From Clostridia bacterium (lineage in GTDB: Bacteria; Bacillota; Clostridia; Oscillospirales; QAKW01): a stretch of DNA of 59,370 nt. Under the pieces are notes generated by a model, which ran no database searches, had not been told where the DNA came from, and worked only from the letters and a program-made list of their open reading frames with translations. The translations under genes were made by a program, and so were the position numbers. The DNA is taken from the NCBI GenBank assembly GCA_017440465.1, contig JAFSHF010000006.1:1-59370 (forward strand). Direction: 5' to 3'. Below, piece after piece: positions 33,450-41,405 of this stretch; within the stretch, counting starts at the first letter, position 1, and every line of letters begins with the position of its first letter.

Positions 33450-33490
33450 AGTATCACCGCCTTATACTATATATTACCATAAAATTTTGA

Positions 33491-33675
33491 TTTTTTCAAT
33501 GATGCATCGCCAGAGGCGATATGATGTTATGCAATCGCATAATGATGTTGCTCCCGATGGTCGCAATGATGCAATGTTTGCCTCGATATCATTAGCGAAG
33601 CGGCATCATTAGGCAATGCCGACATCATCAGCGAAAGCGGCATCATTTGCCAAAAGGCAAACATCATTCAAAAAG
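33491..33675. repeat. Mini-hairpin array with ATGATG/CATCAT linkers
   Basis: About eight units of 17-24 bases, each a short palindrome (ATCGCC-AGA-GGCGAT, ATGC-AATC-GCAT, TTTGCC-AAAA-GGCAAA and others) followed by ATGATG in the left half and CATCAT in the right half. The ends are near-inverted (TTTTTTCAATGATG against CATCATTCAAAAAG), so the whole block is an imperfect giant palindrome. Unit sequences differ, so it is not a CRISPR. Confidence 0.75.
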
Positions 33676-33706
33676 CCCTGATTTGCAAGGCAAATCAGGG
33701 CTTTTT
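33670..33706 (-). terminator. Terminator of the tRNA cluster
   Basis: 17-bp perfect stem (33706-33690 with 33686-33670), 3-base loop, with T run on the minus strand. Confidence 0.92.
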
Positions 33707-33708
33707 GT

Positions 33709-33784
33709 TGGTGGAAGTTAACGGGCTCGAACCGCTGACCCTCTGCTTGTAAGGCAGATGCTCTCCCAGCTGAGCTAAACTTCC
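33709..33784 (-). tRNA. tRNA-Val (anticodon TAC), CCA encoded
   Basis: Minus-strand cloverleaf: acceptor GGAAGTT/AACTTCC, anticodon stem CTGC.. with loop CTTACAA, GGTTCGAGC T arm, discriminator A and encoded CCA. Its 5' end is directly adjacent to the CCA of tRNA-Glu. Confidence 0.96.
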
Positions 33785-33859
33785 TGGTGACGCCTACGGG
33801 AATCGAACCCGTGATACCGCCGTGAAAGGGCGGTGTCTTAACCGCTTGACCAAGGCGCC
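33785..33859 (-). tRNA. tRNA-Glu (anticodon TTC), CCA encoded
   Basis: Minus-strand cloverleaf: acceptor GGCGCCT/AGGCGTC (one G-T pair), anticodon loop CTTTCAC between CCGCC and GGCGG, GGTTCGATTCC T arm, encoded ACCA. Confidence 0.96.
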
Positions 33860-33864
33860 ATATA

Positions 33865-33941
33865 TGGTGGCGCTAATTGGATTCGAACCAATGACACTGC
33901 GGGTATGAACCGCATGCTCTAGCCAACTGAGCTATAGCGCC
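33865..33941 (-). tRNA. tRNA-Met, elongator type (anticodon CAT), CCA encoded
   Basis: Minus-strand cloverleaf: acceptor GGCGCTA/TAGCGCC fully paired, anticodon loop TTCATAC, GGTTCGAATCC T arm, encoded ACCA. The paired first base and absence of the GGG/CCC anticodon stem argue against initiator tRNA; tRNA-Ile2 (lysidine) cannot be fully excluded. Confidence 0.9.
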
Positions 33942-33957
33942 GTAACAGACGACTTAT

Positions 33958-33986
33958 ATAATACAGCAAAACCTTCTTCTTGTCAA
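33958..33986 (-). promoter_or_regulatory. Promoter of the tRNA cluster
   Basis: TTGACA (33986-33981), 17-base spacer, TATTAT (33963-33958). Confidence 0.9.
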
Positions 33987-34070
33987 CATATTTTTTGAAT
34001 TTTTTTGATTTTTTTCTTAGAATCGGTAAAGGCTAAAAAAGAAAAAGAGTATTTTTCAAAGGAGAAAGCA

Positions 34071-34769
34071 ATGGAGCAAGAAAAGAAAAATAACGAGCTG
34101 CTGGAAGAGCTTTGCGAGCTGGGAACTGCGGATACCGAAAGCGGAATTCAGGTCCTATCGGTGATCGGGCAGGTGGAGGGTCATTTTCTGGCACCCGAAC
34201 AAAATAAAACCACCAAATACGAGCATCTGCTTCCGCTTTTGGTCTCGATGGAAGAGAAGGAATCGGTGCAGGGGGTGCTCATTTTGCTCAATACCATGGG
34301 TGGCGATGTGGAGGCAGGGCTGGCGATCGCCGAACTGATTGCCTCGATGCAGACCCCGACGGTCTCGTTGGTGCTGGGCGGCGGCCATTCCATCGGCGTT
34401 CCGTTGGCTTGCGCGGCGCGTTGCTCTTTTATTGTACCCACCGCGACGATGACCATTCATCCCGTTCGCGCCACCGGCACTATCATCGGTGTTCCCCAAA
34501 GCCTGCGGAATTTGGAAGAGATGCAAAACCGCATCTGCAAATTCATCGTCAAAAATTCAAAGATCTCCTTTGATCGCCTGCATAGTTTGATGACGCAGGT
34601 GGGAAATTTAGTCACCGATGTGGGAACGGTTCTGGATGGGGAACAAGCGGTCAAGGAAGGCTTGATCGATGGCGTAGGCGGATTAAAGGATGCGCTGGCG
34701 GCATTGAAAGAAATGATTGAAAAACAAGAGCAAAGCGGGTATAATAAAGAGTATGATGAAGATAATTAA
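34071..34769 (+). CDS. ClpP-fold peptidase, TepA-like
   Basis: 232 residues. ClpP/crotonase fold: VQGVLILLNTMGGDVEAGLAIAELIASM, the nucleophile region LGGGHSIGVPLA (candidate catalytic Ser in HSIG), and TIHPVRATGTIIGVPQSL (His). It resembles TepA/YlmB-group peptidases found in spore formers. The N-terminus is short and not a signal peptide. AAAGGAG 6 bases before the ATG at 34071 decides the start. The next gene overlaps its end. Confidence 0.82.
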   Translation: MEQEKKNNELLEELCELGTADTESGIQVLSVIGQVEGHFLAPEQNKTTKYEHLLPLLVSMEEKESVQGVLILLNTMGGDVEAGLAIAELIASMQTPTVSLVLGGGHSIGVPLACAARCSFIVPTATMTIHPVRATGTIIGVPQSLRNLEEMQNRICKFIVKNSKISFDRLHSLMTQVGNLVTDVGTVLDGEQAVKEGLIDGVGGLKDALAALKEMIEKQEQSGYNKEYDEDN

Positions 34770-35298
34770 AGCCGAAAAAACCGATATTGAGCAACTTTCT
34801 GCATTGTTGGCGGAAAGTTTTTGTCGCGATCCTTTGTATTGCCATTATGTGCCTTATGAGGAGGAGCGGCAGGGGATCCTGCTGCAGATCTTCCGCAAAT
34901 ACCTGAGTGATTTTTGGGAGGACCTGACGGTCTATACAACGCCGGAGCGTGCCGGTGTCCTTTGCCTCTGCCCTCATACCGCCAAAGGCGAAGAGCGGGT
35001 CACCCTGCCCATCGAGGTCCAAAAGGTCTACGACCGTATCAGCAGCGGGCTGGTGGACCAATTTTATGAAGAATATCTCCTTTTGGACCTGCTGGCGGTG
35101 GCGCCGCAGATGCGGGGGAAGGGCTTGGCAAGAGCGTTGGTGGAGGAGTTTCGCCGCGAAGTGCTGCGCCGCGGGGTGGCGGGCGTGGTGGAAATTTATG
35201 AGCCTGCCAATGTGGAGTTTTATGAAAAATTAGGGTTTCGCTTAGCGCACGTTCAGCCGGCGGGCGAGACCTTGAGTGCCTATCTTTTGGAGTGTTAA
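34756..35298 (+). CDS. GNAT-family N-acetyltransferase
   Basis: 180 residues. MMKIIKAEKTDIEQLSALLAESF start, acetyl-CoA site LAVAPQMRGKGLARALVEEFRRE (R/QxxGxG/A), and the C-terminal YEPANVEFYEKLGFRL strand-helix typical of GNAT. Start at 34756 (or the ATG one codon earlier) after AAAGAG, overlapping the peptidase gene. Substrate unknown. Stop directly abuts the ABC-F start. Confidence 0.88.
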   Translation: MKIIKAEKTDIEQLSALLAESFCRDPLYCHYVPYEEERQGILLQIFRKYLSDFWEDLTVYTTPERAGVLCLCPHTAKGEERVTLPIEVQKVYDRISSGLVDQFYEEYLLLDLLAVAPQMRGKGLARALVEEFRREVLRRGVAGVVEIYEPANVEFYEKLGFRLAHVQPAGETLSAYLLEC

Positions 35299-37134
35299 AT
35301 GGTCATTGCATCCTTAAAAAATTTAATTGTGGAATTTGGGGACCGTCGTGTCATCGATGATGTCAGCGTCCTTTGCGAAGAAGGCGCAGTGATCGGCTTG
35401 ATCGGCGGCAACGGCGCGGGAAAATCCACCCTGCTGAATGTCCTTGCCGATCGGCTGGAGCATACGGCAGGGGAGCGTTTTCTGCACCCCAAGACCCGCA
35501 TCGGCTATCTTTTGCAAAACAGCGGTCTTTCGGGCGGGAAAACCATCATTGAGGAACTGCGCAGTGTGGTTCAAGAAGGGTTGGAGGCGATCGAAAAACT
35601 GCCCCACACCCAAGACCCCAAAGAGTATGCCCGCCTGCAAGCCATTATCGATGCCACCGATGCCTATCAGATCGACGTCCGCATCAAGACGGTATTAAAC
35701 GGTATGGGTTTTGGCTCCTATGATCTGCAGATGGATGTCGCCGATCTTTCAGGCGGCGAGCAAACGCGGCTGGCGTTGTGCAAGCTGTTGATCGAACAGC
35801 CGAACCTTTTACTGCTGGATGAGCCGACCAACCATTTAGACTTCAAAACCCTCAGTTGGTTGGAAAACTACATAAATGAATATAAAGGCGCGGTCATCGT
35901 TGTCTCCCATGACCGCTTCTTTTTGGACCGTTGCGTTGATGAGATCTGGGAGATGCAGGAAGGGCATATCGAATGTTATAAAGGCAATTATACCGCCTTT
36001 AAAGAGCAAAAAGAGATTCGGGTCAAAGAGCAGATGCGGCTGTATGAGCAGCAGGAAAAGGAAGTGGCAAAACTCACCGATTATATCGATCGGAATTTGG
36101 TTCGCGCTTCCACCTCAGCAATGGCAAAAAGCCGCCGCAAGCAGCTGGAAAAGATGGAACTCATCGAAAAGCCCCATACCAATGAACGCCGCTTGCACTT
36201 GAAATTTCCGGTGGATCAGGCAGGAGGCAACGATGTCCTTCAATGCCGCGATCTTTCGGTAGTGGTGGGGGAAGACCATCAATTGTTTGAAGGGCTTTCC
36301 TTAGAGATGAAAAAAGGGGAAAAGATCGCCATCGTCGGCGGCAACGGTACTGGTAAATCCACCCTTCTTTCGGTGCTGATGGGGGAGCAGGAGCCAATCA
36401 GCGGCAAGATCCGCTGGGGTGCGAATATTCAGCGCGCCTTTTTCCGCCAAGCGACCCATTTTATCGACGATGAGCATACCGTCTTAGAGGAACTCTCCGC
36501 CCTCTATCCGCAGATGAATTATCAGCAACTGCGCTCCCTTTTGGCGCAGGTCTCCTTTATCGGCGAAGAGGTGGAACTGAAGGTCGGCACTCTATCGGGC
36601 GGGGAGCGGGCAAGGTTTCAATTTGCCGCCTTGATGCCGCTGCGATGCAATACCCTGCTGCTGGACGAGCCTACCAACCATTTGGATCTTCCCGCCCGCG
36701 AAGAGGTGGAGCGGAGCATTGCCGATTTCGGCGGCAATCTTTTGGTGGTCTCCCACGACCGTTATTTTCTCTCCAAGGTGCCCGATCGCATTTTGAAGTT
36801 GACCCCCAACGGTCTGGAAGAACTCAAAACGTTAGAAGAATATTGGCAGGAACCCCAAGAGCAACCGATTGCACCGCCCAAAGAGAAAAAGGCCCCGCCT
36901 TCTAATTATAAAAGCAAGGAGCAGCGGGCGCAGCAGGCGGCGCGCAGGCAAGCAGTTTCCCGCATTGAGCGGGAGCTGGAATCCATCGAGCAGGCGCTGG
37001 CGGAAAAGCAAGCGATCTTGGATGAAGGTACCGCCGATTATAAAGTGTTGGAAGACTGTTGCAACGAAATGGAAGTATTGCGCACCAAGCAAGACGAACT
37101 GACCGAGCAATGGTTGCTCCTTCAGGACGACTAA
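35299..37134 (+). CDS. ABC-F family ATPase
   Basis: 611 residues, no membrane segments. Two ABC domains: Walker A GGNGAGKST and GGNGTGKST, signatures LSGGEQTRLAL and LSGGERARFQF, Walker B LLLLDEPTNHLD twice. The inter-domain P-site-tRNA-interaction linker (NLVRASTSAMAKSRRKQLEKME) and a charged C-terminal coiled coil (about 545-610) are present. The group (YdiF/Uup-like) acts on ribosomes; some members give antibiotic resistance, others relieve stalling. Start fixed by GGAGTG, with ATG immediately after the previous stop. Confidence 0.93.
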   Translation: MVIASLKNLIVEFGDRRVIDDVSVLCEEGAVIGLIGGNGAGKSTLLNVLADRLEHTAGERFLHPKTRIGYLLQNSGLSGGKTIIEELRSVVQEGLEAIEKLPHTQDPKEYARLQAIIDATDAYQIDVRIKTVLNGMGFGSYDLQMDVADLSGGEQTRLALCKLLIEQPNLLLLDEPTNHLDFKTLSWLENYINEYKGAVIVVSHDRFFLDRCVDEIWEMQEGHIECYKGNYTAFKEQKEIRVKEQMRLYEQQEKEVAKLTDYIDRNLVRASTSAMAKSRRKQLEKMELIEKPHTNERRLHLKFPVDQAGGNDVLQCRDLSVVVGEDHQLFEGLSLEMKKGEKIAIVGGNGTGKSTLLSVLMGEQEPISGKIRWGANIQRAFFRQATHFIDDEHTVLEELSALYPQMNYQQLRSLLAQVSFIGEEVELKVGTLSGGERARFQFAALMPLRCNTLLLDEPTNHLDLPAREEVERSIADFGGNLLVVSHDRYFLSKVPDRILKLTPNGLEELKTLEEYWQEPQEQPIAPPKEKKAPPSNYKSKEQRAQQAARRQAVSRIERELESIEQALAEKQAILDEGTADYKVLEDCCNEMEVLRTKQDELTEQWLLLQDD

Positions 37135-37167
37135 AAAAATCCCACTGCTGATGCAGTGGGATTTTTT
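37134..37167. terminator. Bidirectional terminator, ABC-F/rqcP
   Basis: 15-bp perfect stem (37134-37148 with 37153-37167), TGAT loop. It overlaps the first bases of the rqcP stop. Confidence 0.9.
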
Positions 37168-37408
37168 AGTCGATGGGTTCAAACATCGTGTCGGCCTCTT
37201 CCGCCTTGATGAACTCGACGATCTTTTTGACGCGCACTTTCGTTTGCTTACCGCCGAACCCGATGCAGATGACATCGCCTTCCTTGACATCGGTGGAGGC
37301 TTTGGCAACCTTATCGTTGACGGTGATGCGGCCGCTGTTGCAGGCCTCGGTGGCGACCGTGCGCCGCTTGATCAGGCGGCTGACTTTCAGAAATTTATCA
37401 ATTCTCAT
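37166..37408 (-). CDS. rqcP: S4-domain RNA-binding protein RqcP (YabO)
   Basis: 80 residues that form one S4 fold: MRIDKFLKVSRLIKRRTVATEACNSGRITVNDKVAKAS. Hsp15/RqcP stabilises peptidyl-tRNA on split 50S subunits and works with RqcH in alanine tailing during ribosome rescue. The setting downstream of hup and mazG matches the yabN-hbs-yabO order of Gram-positive genomes. Confidence 0.9.
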   Translation of the reverse strand: MRIDKFLKVSRLIKRRTVATEACNSGRITVNDKVAKASTDVKEGDVICIGFGGKQTKVRVKKIVEFIKAEEADTMFEPID

Positions 37409-37428
37409 AATGGTTTCCTTTTGAAATT

Positions 37429-37457
37429 AAAATCCGGCACATTTCGTGCCGGATTTT
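37429..37457 (-). terminator. Terminator of hup
   Basis: 12-bp stem AAAATCCGGCAC/GTGCCGGATTTT, five-base loop. It lies 15 bases after the hup stop, before rqcP, so rqcP may be partly uncoupled. Confidence 0.85.
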
Positions 37458-37472
37458 ATATTTAATTTTGAA

Positions 37473-37745
37473 TTAGCCGATGTAATCCTTGAAAGCCTTA
37501 CCTGCTTTGAAAGCGGGAGCCTTGGAAGCGGGGATGTTGATGGTCTCGCCGGTGCGGGGGTTCTTACCGGTGCGAGCAGCCTTAGCGCGAACTTCGAAAG
37601 AACCGAAGCCAACGAGCTGAACCTTATCGCCCTTCTTCAGAGCGTCTTTGATTTCGTCCAGAACAGCGGCGACAACAACGCCGGCTTCCTTCTGAGAAAC
37701 ACCTGCTTTAGCTGCAACTGCAGCGATCAATTCTGCTTTGTTCAT
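37473..37745 (-). CDS. hup: DNA-binding protein HU
   Basis: 90 residues: MNKAELIAAVAAKAGVSQKEAG, GFGSFEVRAKAARTGKNPRTGETINIPASKAPAFKAGKAFKD, the full HU signature with the beta-arm. Nucleoid architecture. GGAGG precedes the ATG; the longer frame upstream is not coding. Confidence 0.97.
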   Translation of the reverse strand: MNKAELIAAVAAKAGVSQKEAGVVVAAVLDEIKDALKKGDKVQLVGFGSFEVRAKAARTGKNPRTGETINIPASKAPAFKAGKAFKDYIG

Positions 37746-37861
37746 TTTAAAATTCCTCCAAAATTTAGTGTAGATATTTTTTATCACAAACCGGTGATAA
37801 CCTATGTATTAATTATGCATCATTTTATTGCATTTTGCAAGTCTTTTTTGAAAAAAACTTG

Positions 37862-38509
37862 TTATTTTGAACAATTTTGGGCAATTTTACGCCGATTTTC
37901 TTTCTCAAGTGCCTGTTCGGGGTCGATTTTGGCTTGTTTTGCCGCGGCGCAGGCGGCAAAGAGCAATTTGCCCAGATTTTCTTCGCTGGGCGTTTCGGCG
38001 AACCTTTTGCCAAGTTTTTCCAAATTCTGCGCTTGATCGCGTTCATTGAGCTTGCCCGCGATCTTTTCGGCGCGGGTGAGGGCGGGGAGGGTCTTGGCAA
38101 TGCCGTCCAATTCCTCGGCTAAGGATTTTTGCCCCTTTTCCAGCCGCTTGAGTTCCTGCCAATCCATCGGTTCGCTACCCTCAAAGAGATTGGGGTGGCG
38201 GAAAATAAGCTTTTTGCAAAGGCGGTCGTAGACCTCTTGCAGAGTAAACCGCCCTTCCTGCCGCGCGATCTCCGCGTGGAAGAGGACCTGCATCAAAAGA
38301 TCCCCCAATTCCTCGATCATCATCGCATCATCCTGCCGATCGATCGCTTCTGCCACTTCGTAGGCTTCTTCGATCACCCCGCGGCGCACCGATTGATGGG
38401 TCTGCACCCGATCCCAGGGGCAACCCTCGTCGCTGCGCAGATAGGTGACTAAATCCAGAACATCCTCGTAGGAAAAATGCTCTTGCTTTTTGAACTGTTC
38501 TTTATTCAT
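37862..38509 (-). CDS. mazG: MazG nucleotide pyrophosphohydrolase (YabN C-terminal type)
   Basis: 215 residues with one MazG domain: YLRSDEGCPWDRVQTHQS, the EExxE metal motif in VIEEAYEVAEAID and EELGDLLMQVLFHAEIA. Hydrolyses NTPs to NMP and PPi. Unlike Bacillus YabN there is no N-terminal tetrapyrrole-methylase domain. The start at 38509 overlaps the end of the flippase gene by 8 bases. The C-terminal half is Lys/Glu-rich and less conserved. Confidence 0.92.
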   Translation of the reverse strand: MNKEQFKKQEHFSYEDVLDLVTYLRSDEGCPWDRVQTHQSVRRGVIEEAYEVAEAIDRQDDAMMIEELGDLLMQVLFHAEIARQEGRFTLQEVYDRLCKKLIFRHPNLFEGSEPMDWQELKRLEKGQKSLAEELDGIAKTLPALTRAEKIAGKLNERDQAQNLEKLGKRFAETPSEENLGKLLFAACAAAKQAKIDPEQALEKENRRKIAQNCSK

Positions 38510-40106
38510 GGATCCAGCCCTTCTTTTCCAAAAAGGCACCGATCTTGGCACCCTTGGGGATAAATGCCATATCTTCCTTGGCGAGCACCTTAAAGAGCAG
38601 CAGAGAGATCGCATAAACGACCACCGCAACCGCCAACCCTGCCATCAAGGAAAGATTGGAAGAAAGGCGGCAGAGATGATGGAGTCCCGCCCAGACACCG
38701 TATGCCGCACCACTGCAAAGGATACTGCAGAGCATCGGTTTCAATACCGTTGCCCGTATCGGCAGGCGGAATCCGATATAACGATAGATAAAGTATACAT
38801 TCAAAGCCGCAATGGTGCCATAGCAGGCAAAGGTGCCTAAGGGCGAGCCCATAATGCCGATGCGGCTGACCATAACAACGTTGACGATCAGCTTCATCGC
38901 GCCGCCGATCCCCATCGTCAAAAGCGAAGTTTTGACCTTGCCTGCCGCCTGCAAAAAGACTCCGGTCAGCGAAACAAAAGCGACAAAGAAGATGGAGATT
39001 GCCAGCAACCGCAGGGTGGGGATGGCAACCGCCCAATAGGATTCATTATAAAGAAGCTTGATGATGGGCTCTGCCATCGCGCTCATTCCCAAGGCGCAAG
39101 GCATTGCAATGATGGCAACCACCTTGGCGGAGGAACGCATATTGATAAAGGCTTCTTCCTTTTTATGCTCTGCCAAAGCAGAGGTCAAAAAGGGAAGAAC
39201 GGCAATTCCTACCGTCACCGTCAACGTGGGCGGTAAATTGAAGAGCGACCAGGTCGCGCCGGCATAAGAACCGTATTGCGCGGTCACCTCTTCCGGAGAA
39301 AGCCCATAGGCGGCCAAACTGCCCTTAACCAAGAACATATCCAAGGTGGAAGTCAGGCTCATCACCGCCGAACTCAAAGAGATGGGAATGGCAAGGGATA
39401 AAGTAGTCCCGATAATGCTCTTGGCGGAGCGGGAGGGGGTATATTCTTGGATGTGATGCCCTAAATCTTTTTCGGTGAGATAGCGGATCAGCAGGAAAAC
39501 ACCCGCCGCAAAGGAACCGAAGGTGACGCCCAAAATGCCGCCGCAGGCAAGGATCATCGGATCGGTGATGCCGCGGGTCCGCATAATAAAAACAATGCTT
39601 AAACCGACCAATTTAAAGGCTGCTTCAATAACCTGGTAGATCGCGGTGGGAGTCATGCATTTGTAGCCTTGGAAATAGCCCTTGATGGTGGCAGTGACCG
39701 AGGTTAAAAAGATGGCGGGCGCAATCAGATATAAGCAATAATTGACAGTGGAATAGCCAAAATAATCCGAAAGATAGCCGGCCGTCAGGAACATAATTAC
39801 CATTAGGATGAATCCGATAACGGCAAAGATGCCGGAGGAGGCGGCAAGGATCTTTTTGGGCTCCTTATGCCGCTGATCGACAATCGCTTCGCTTACCATC
39901 TTGGCGATCGCCACCGGCACACCGGCGGTGGAAAGAATAAAGAGTAAGCTGAAGATCTGATAGGCATCGTTGTAGAAATTCATTCCCTCAGGCTTGATCC
40001 AGTTGGCAAGAGGGATCTTATAGACCGCGCCGATGATTTTGACCATAATGTTGGCAACCGTCAAAATCAGCGCACCGCTTAAAAAGTTTTTCTGTGCTTT
40101 AGCCAA
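38502..40106 (-). CDS. SpoVB/MurJ-like polysaccharide flippase
   Basis: 534 residues, about 14 membrane helices, MOP-superfamily exporter layout. N-terminus KNFLSGALILTVANIMVKIIGAVYKIPLANWI and the later block MSLTSTLDMFLVKGSLAAYG are typical of SpoVB/YabM and related lipid II or oligosaccharide flippases. Neighbouring mazG, hup and rqcP match the yabM-yabN-yabO region, supporting a SpoVB-type role in spore cortex or wall synthesis. Weak RBS; first gene of this minus-strand unit after the small coiled-coil gene. Confidence 0.88.
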   Translation of the reverse strand: MAKAQKNFLSGALILTVANIMVKIIGAVYKIPLANWIKPEGMNFYNDAYQIFSLLFILSTAGVPVAIAKMVSEAIVDQRHKEPKKILAASSGIFAVIGFILMVIMFLTAGYLSDYFGYSTVNYCLYLIAPAIFLTSVTATIKGYFQGYKCMTPTAIYQVIEAAFKLVGLSIVFIMRTRGITDPMILACGGILGVTFGSFAAGVFLLIRYLTEKDLGHHIQEYTPSRSAKSIIGTTLSLAIPISLSSAVMSLTSTLDMFLVKGSLAAYGLSPEEVTAQYGSYAGATWSLFNLPPTLTVTVGIAVLPFLTSALAEHKKEEAFINMRSSAKVVAIIAMPCALGMSAMAEPIIKLLYNESYWAVAIPTLRLLAISIFFVAFVSLTGVFLQAAGKVKTSLLTMGIGGAMKLIVNVVMVSRIGIMGSPLGTFACYGTIAALNVYFIYRYIGFRLPIRATVLKPMLCSILCSGAAYGVWAGLHHLCRLSSNLSLMAGLAVAVVVYAISLLLFKVLAKEDMAFIPKGAKIGAFLEKKGWIHE

Positions 40107-40130
40107 AATAAACGTCCTCGATTCAAATGA

Positions 40131-40421
40131 TTATTTATTCAACGCATTGCGTTGTTGCTCTTTATCGGCGAGTTCGGCAAGTTTTGCATCCAGCTCGCAA
40201 AGATAATCGTCGATCTGAGCGGCATTGTCCATCTCGGTGGCGTGGGCGGCATAAACCGCTTTGCCCAGGGATTTATATAAGGTATTGATGCGGCTGCGCA
40301 GGGTGGTGATTTCCCCGGTCAAAACGGTATAATCCTTGGCAAGAACCGCTTTTTCGGTAATGAATTCGCCGGCAACCTTCGCGCCTTTGGAAATCTGATC
40401 TAAAATTTCATTATAGTCCAT
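40131..40421 (-). CDS. Small coiled-coil protein, 96 aa
   Basis: Soluble, highly helical, heptad-like (VLTGEITTLRSRINTLYKSLGKAVY, DYLCELDAKLAELADKEQQR). No Cys motif or membrane helix. AAGGAG RBS and a clear promoter support it as a real gene. It precedes the flippase gene by 24 bases, so the two may be co-transcribed. Function not recognised. Confidence 0.75.
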   Translation of the reverse strand: MDYNEILDQISKGAKVAGEFITEKAVLAKDYTVLTGEITTLRSRINTLYKSLGKAVYAAHATEMDNAAQIDDYLCELDAKLAELADKEQQRNALNK

Positions 40422-40455
40422 AAGAAAATCTCCTTTGTAATGATTTTACAGTAAT

Positions 40456-40484
40456 ATTATATCCATAGAATGAGAATTCGTCAA
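40456..40484 (-). promoter_or_regulatory. Promoter of the coiled-coil/flippase unit
   Basis: TTGACG (40484-40479), 17-base spacer, TATAAT (40461-40456). Confidence 0.8.
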
Positions 40485-40685
40485 GAAGATTACATACCGC
40501 AAAGCGGATTACATACACCGCGCAAGCGCGGTGATATTTTTGAGCAACGAAAACACCCTCCGCCGAAAGGCGAAGGGTGTTTCCGTCAATCTAAAAATAT
40601 TCCCGCAATCTGCGGGAATGTTTTTGCCCTTCGGGCCGATAGAACGAAAAAAGCCACCGCTTGCGCGATGACTTCTTCCGTTTTG
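40485..40685. repeat. Hairpin array between divergently spaced minus-strand genes
   Basis: The gap 40422-40802 has no gene apart from the promoter above. It holds successive palindromes: ACCGC-AAA-GCGG and CACCGCGC-AA-GCGCGGTG joined by GATTACATAC; then AAACACCCT..CGCC-GAAA-GGCG..AGGGTGTTT (about 40549-40581); ATTCCCGCA-ATC-TGCGGGAAT (about 40598-40620); and GCCC-TTC-GGGC (about 40626-40636). ATTACATAC is the inverse of the GTATGTAAT linker at 18.08 kb. Confidence 0.7.
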
Positions 40686-40802
40686 CATTAAAAATAGGAG
40701 GGGGATGAGATGGTTGTTTTCCATCTCGCTTGTAGTATAACACAGTTGAATCGAAAATATGTTATCAAACTGTAAACGAATCTTCAAAGAAGGGTGAATA
40801 AT

Positions 40803-41273
40803 TTATGAATGGGCTTTTTCGCGTTTTTTCTTTGCGCGTAAGTCTTTGAAAAAATTGCGCAGAATATCGCCGCATTCCTGCTCTAAGACACCAAAAGTAA
40901 CCTCGGGATGATGGTTCCAAGGTTGCTCCATCAAATCGGTGACACCGCCCATCGCGCCGCCCTTGGGATCCTTGGCGCCGATCACCACCCGCTCGATGCG
41001 GGTATTGATGATCGCTCCGGCACACATCGGGCAGGGCTCTAAAGTAACATAAAGGGTACAGCCGTCCAGCCGCCAGGATTTCAGTTTTTTGCACGCCTTG
41101 AGCATCGCAGTCAACTCTGCGTGGGCAAGGCCGTTTTGATCGATCTCCCGCCGATTATAGCCGCGGGCAATAATTTTTCCGTCTTTGGTAATCACCGCGC
41201 CGACCGGCACTTCGCCCAATGCGGCGGCTTTTTCCGCCAGCTTTAATGCGGCGCGCATCATTTTCTTATCCAT
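40803..41273 (-). CDS. tadA: tRNA adenosine(34) deaminase TadA
   Basis: 156 residues: zinc site His 51-Ala-Glu 53 and PCPMC (Cys 81, Cys 84), EVPVGAVI near the N-terminus, and a basic C-terminal helix for tRNA binding (RNFFKDLRAKKKREKA). Makes inosine at the wobble position of tRNA-Arg(ACG). Start chosen at 41273 because AGGAG lies 8 bases upstream. Confidence 0.96.
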   Translation of the reverse strand: MDKKMMRAALKLAEKAAALGEVPVGAVITKDGKIIARGYNRREIDQNGLAHAELTAMLKACKKLKSWRLDGCTLYVTLEPCPMCAGAIINTRIERVVIGAKDPKGGAMGGVTDLMEQPWNHHPEVTFGVLEQECGDILRNFFKDLRAKKKREKAHS

Positions 41274-41338
41274 TCCATCAACTCCTGCTATCATTTTATC
41301 CCGATGCTAAGAGAAAGTAAAGAAATTTTTAAAAATAC

Positions 41339-41367
41339 TTTACTTTAGTTATTCATTTTGATATTAT
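41339..41367 (+). promoter_or_regulatory. Promoter of the ddl-murI operon
   Basis: TTTACT (41339-41344), 17-base spacer, TATTAT (41362-41367). Confidence 0.78.
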
Positions 41368-41405
41368 ATTATATTGAATAACTATGGGACTATGGAGGAA
41401 CGCAA

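Noticed and set aside
33491-33675. CRISPR array
   Set aside because: The constant parts are only 6-7 bases, the units are palindromes of variable arms, the orientation flips midway, and no cas gene is present.
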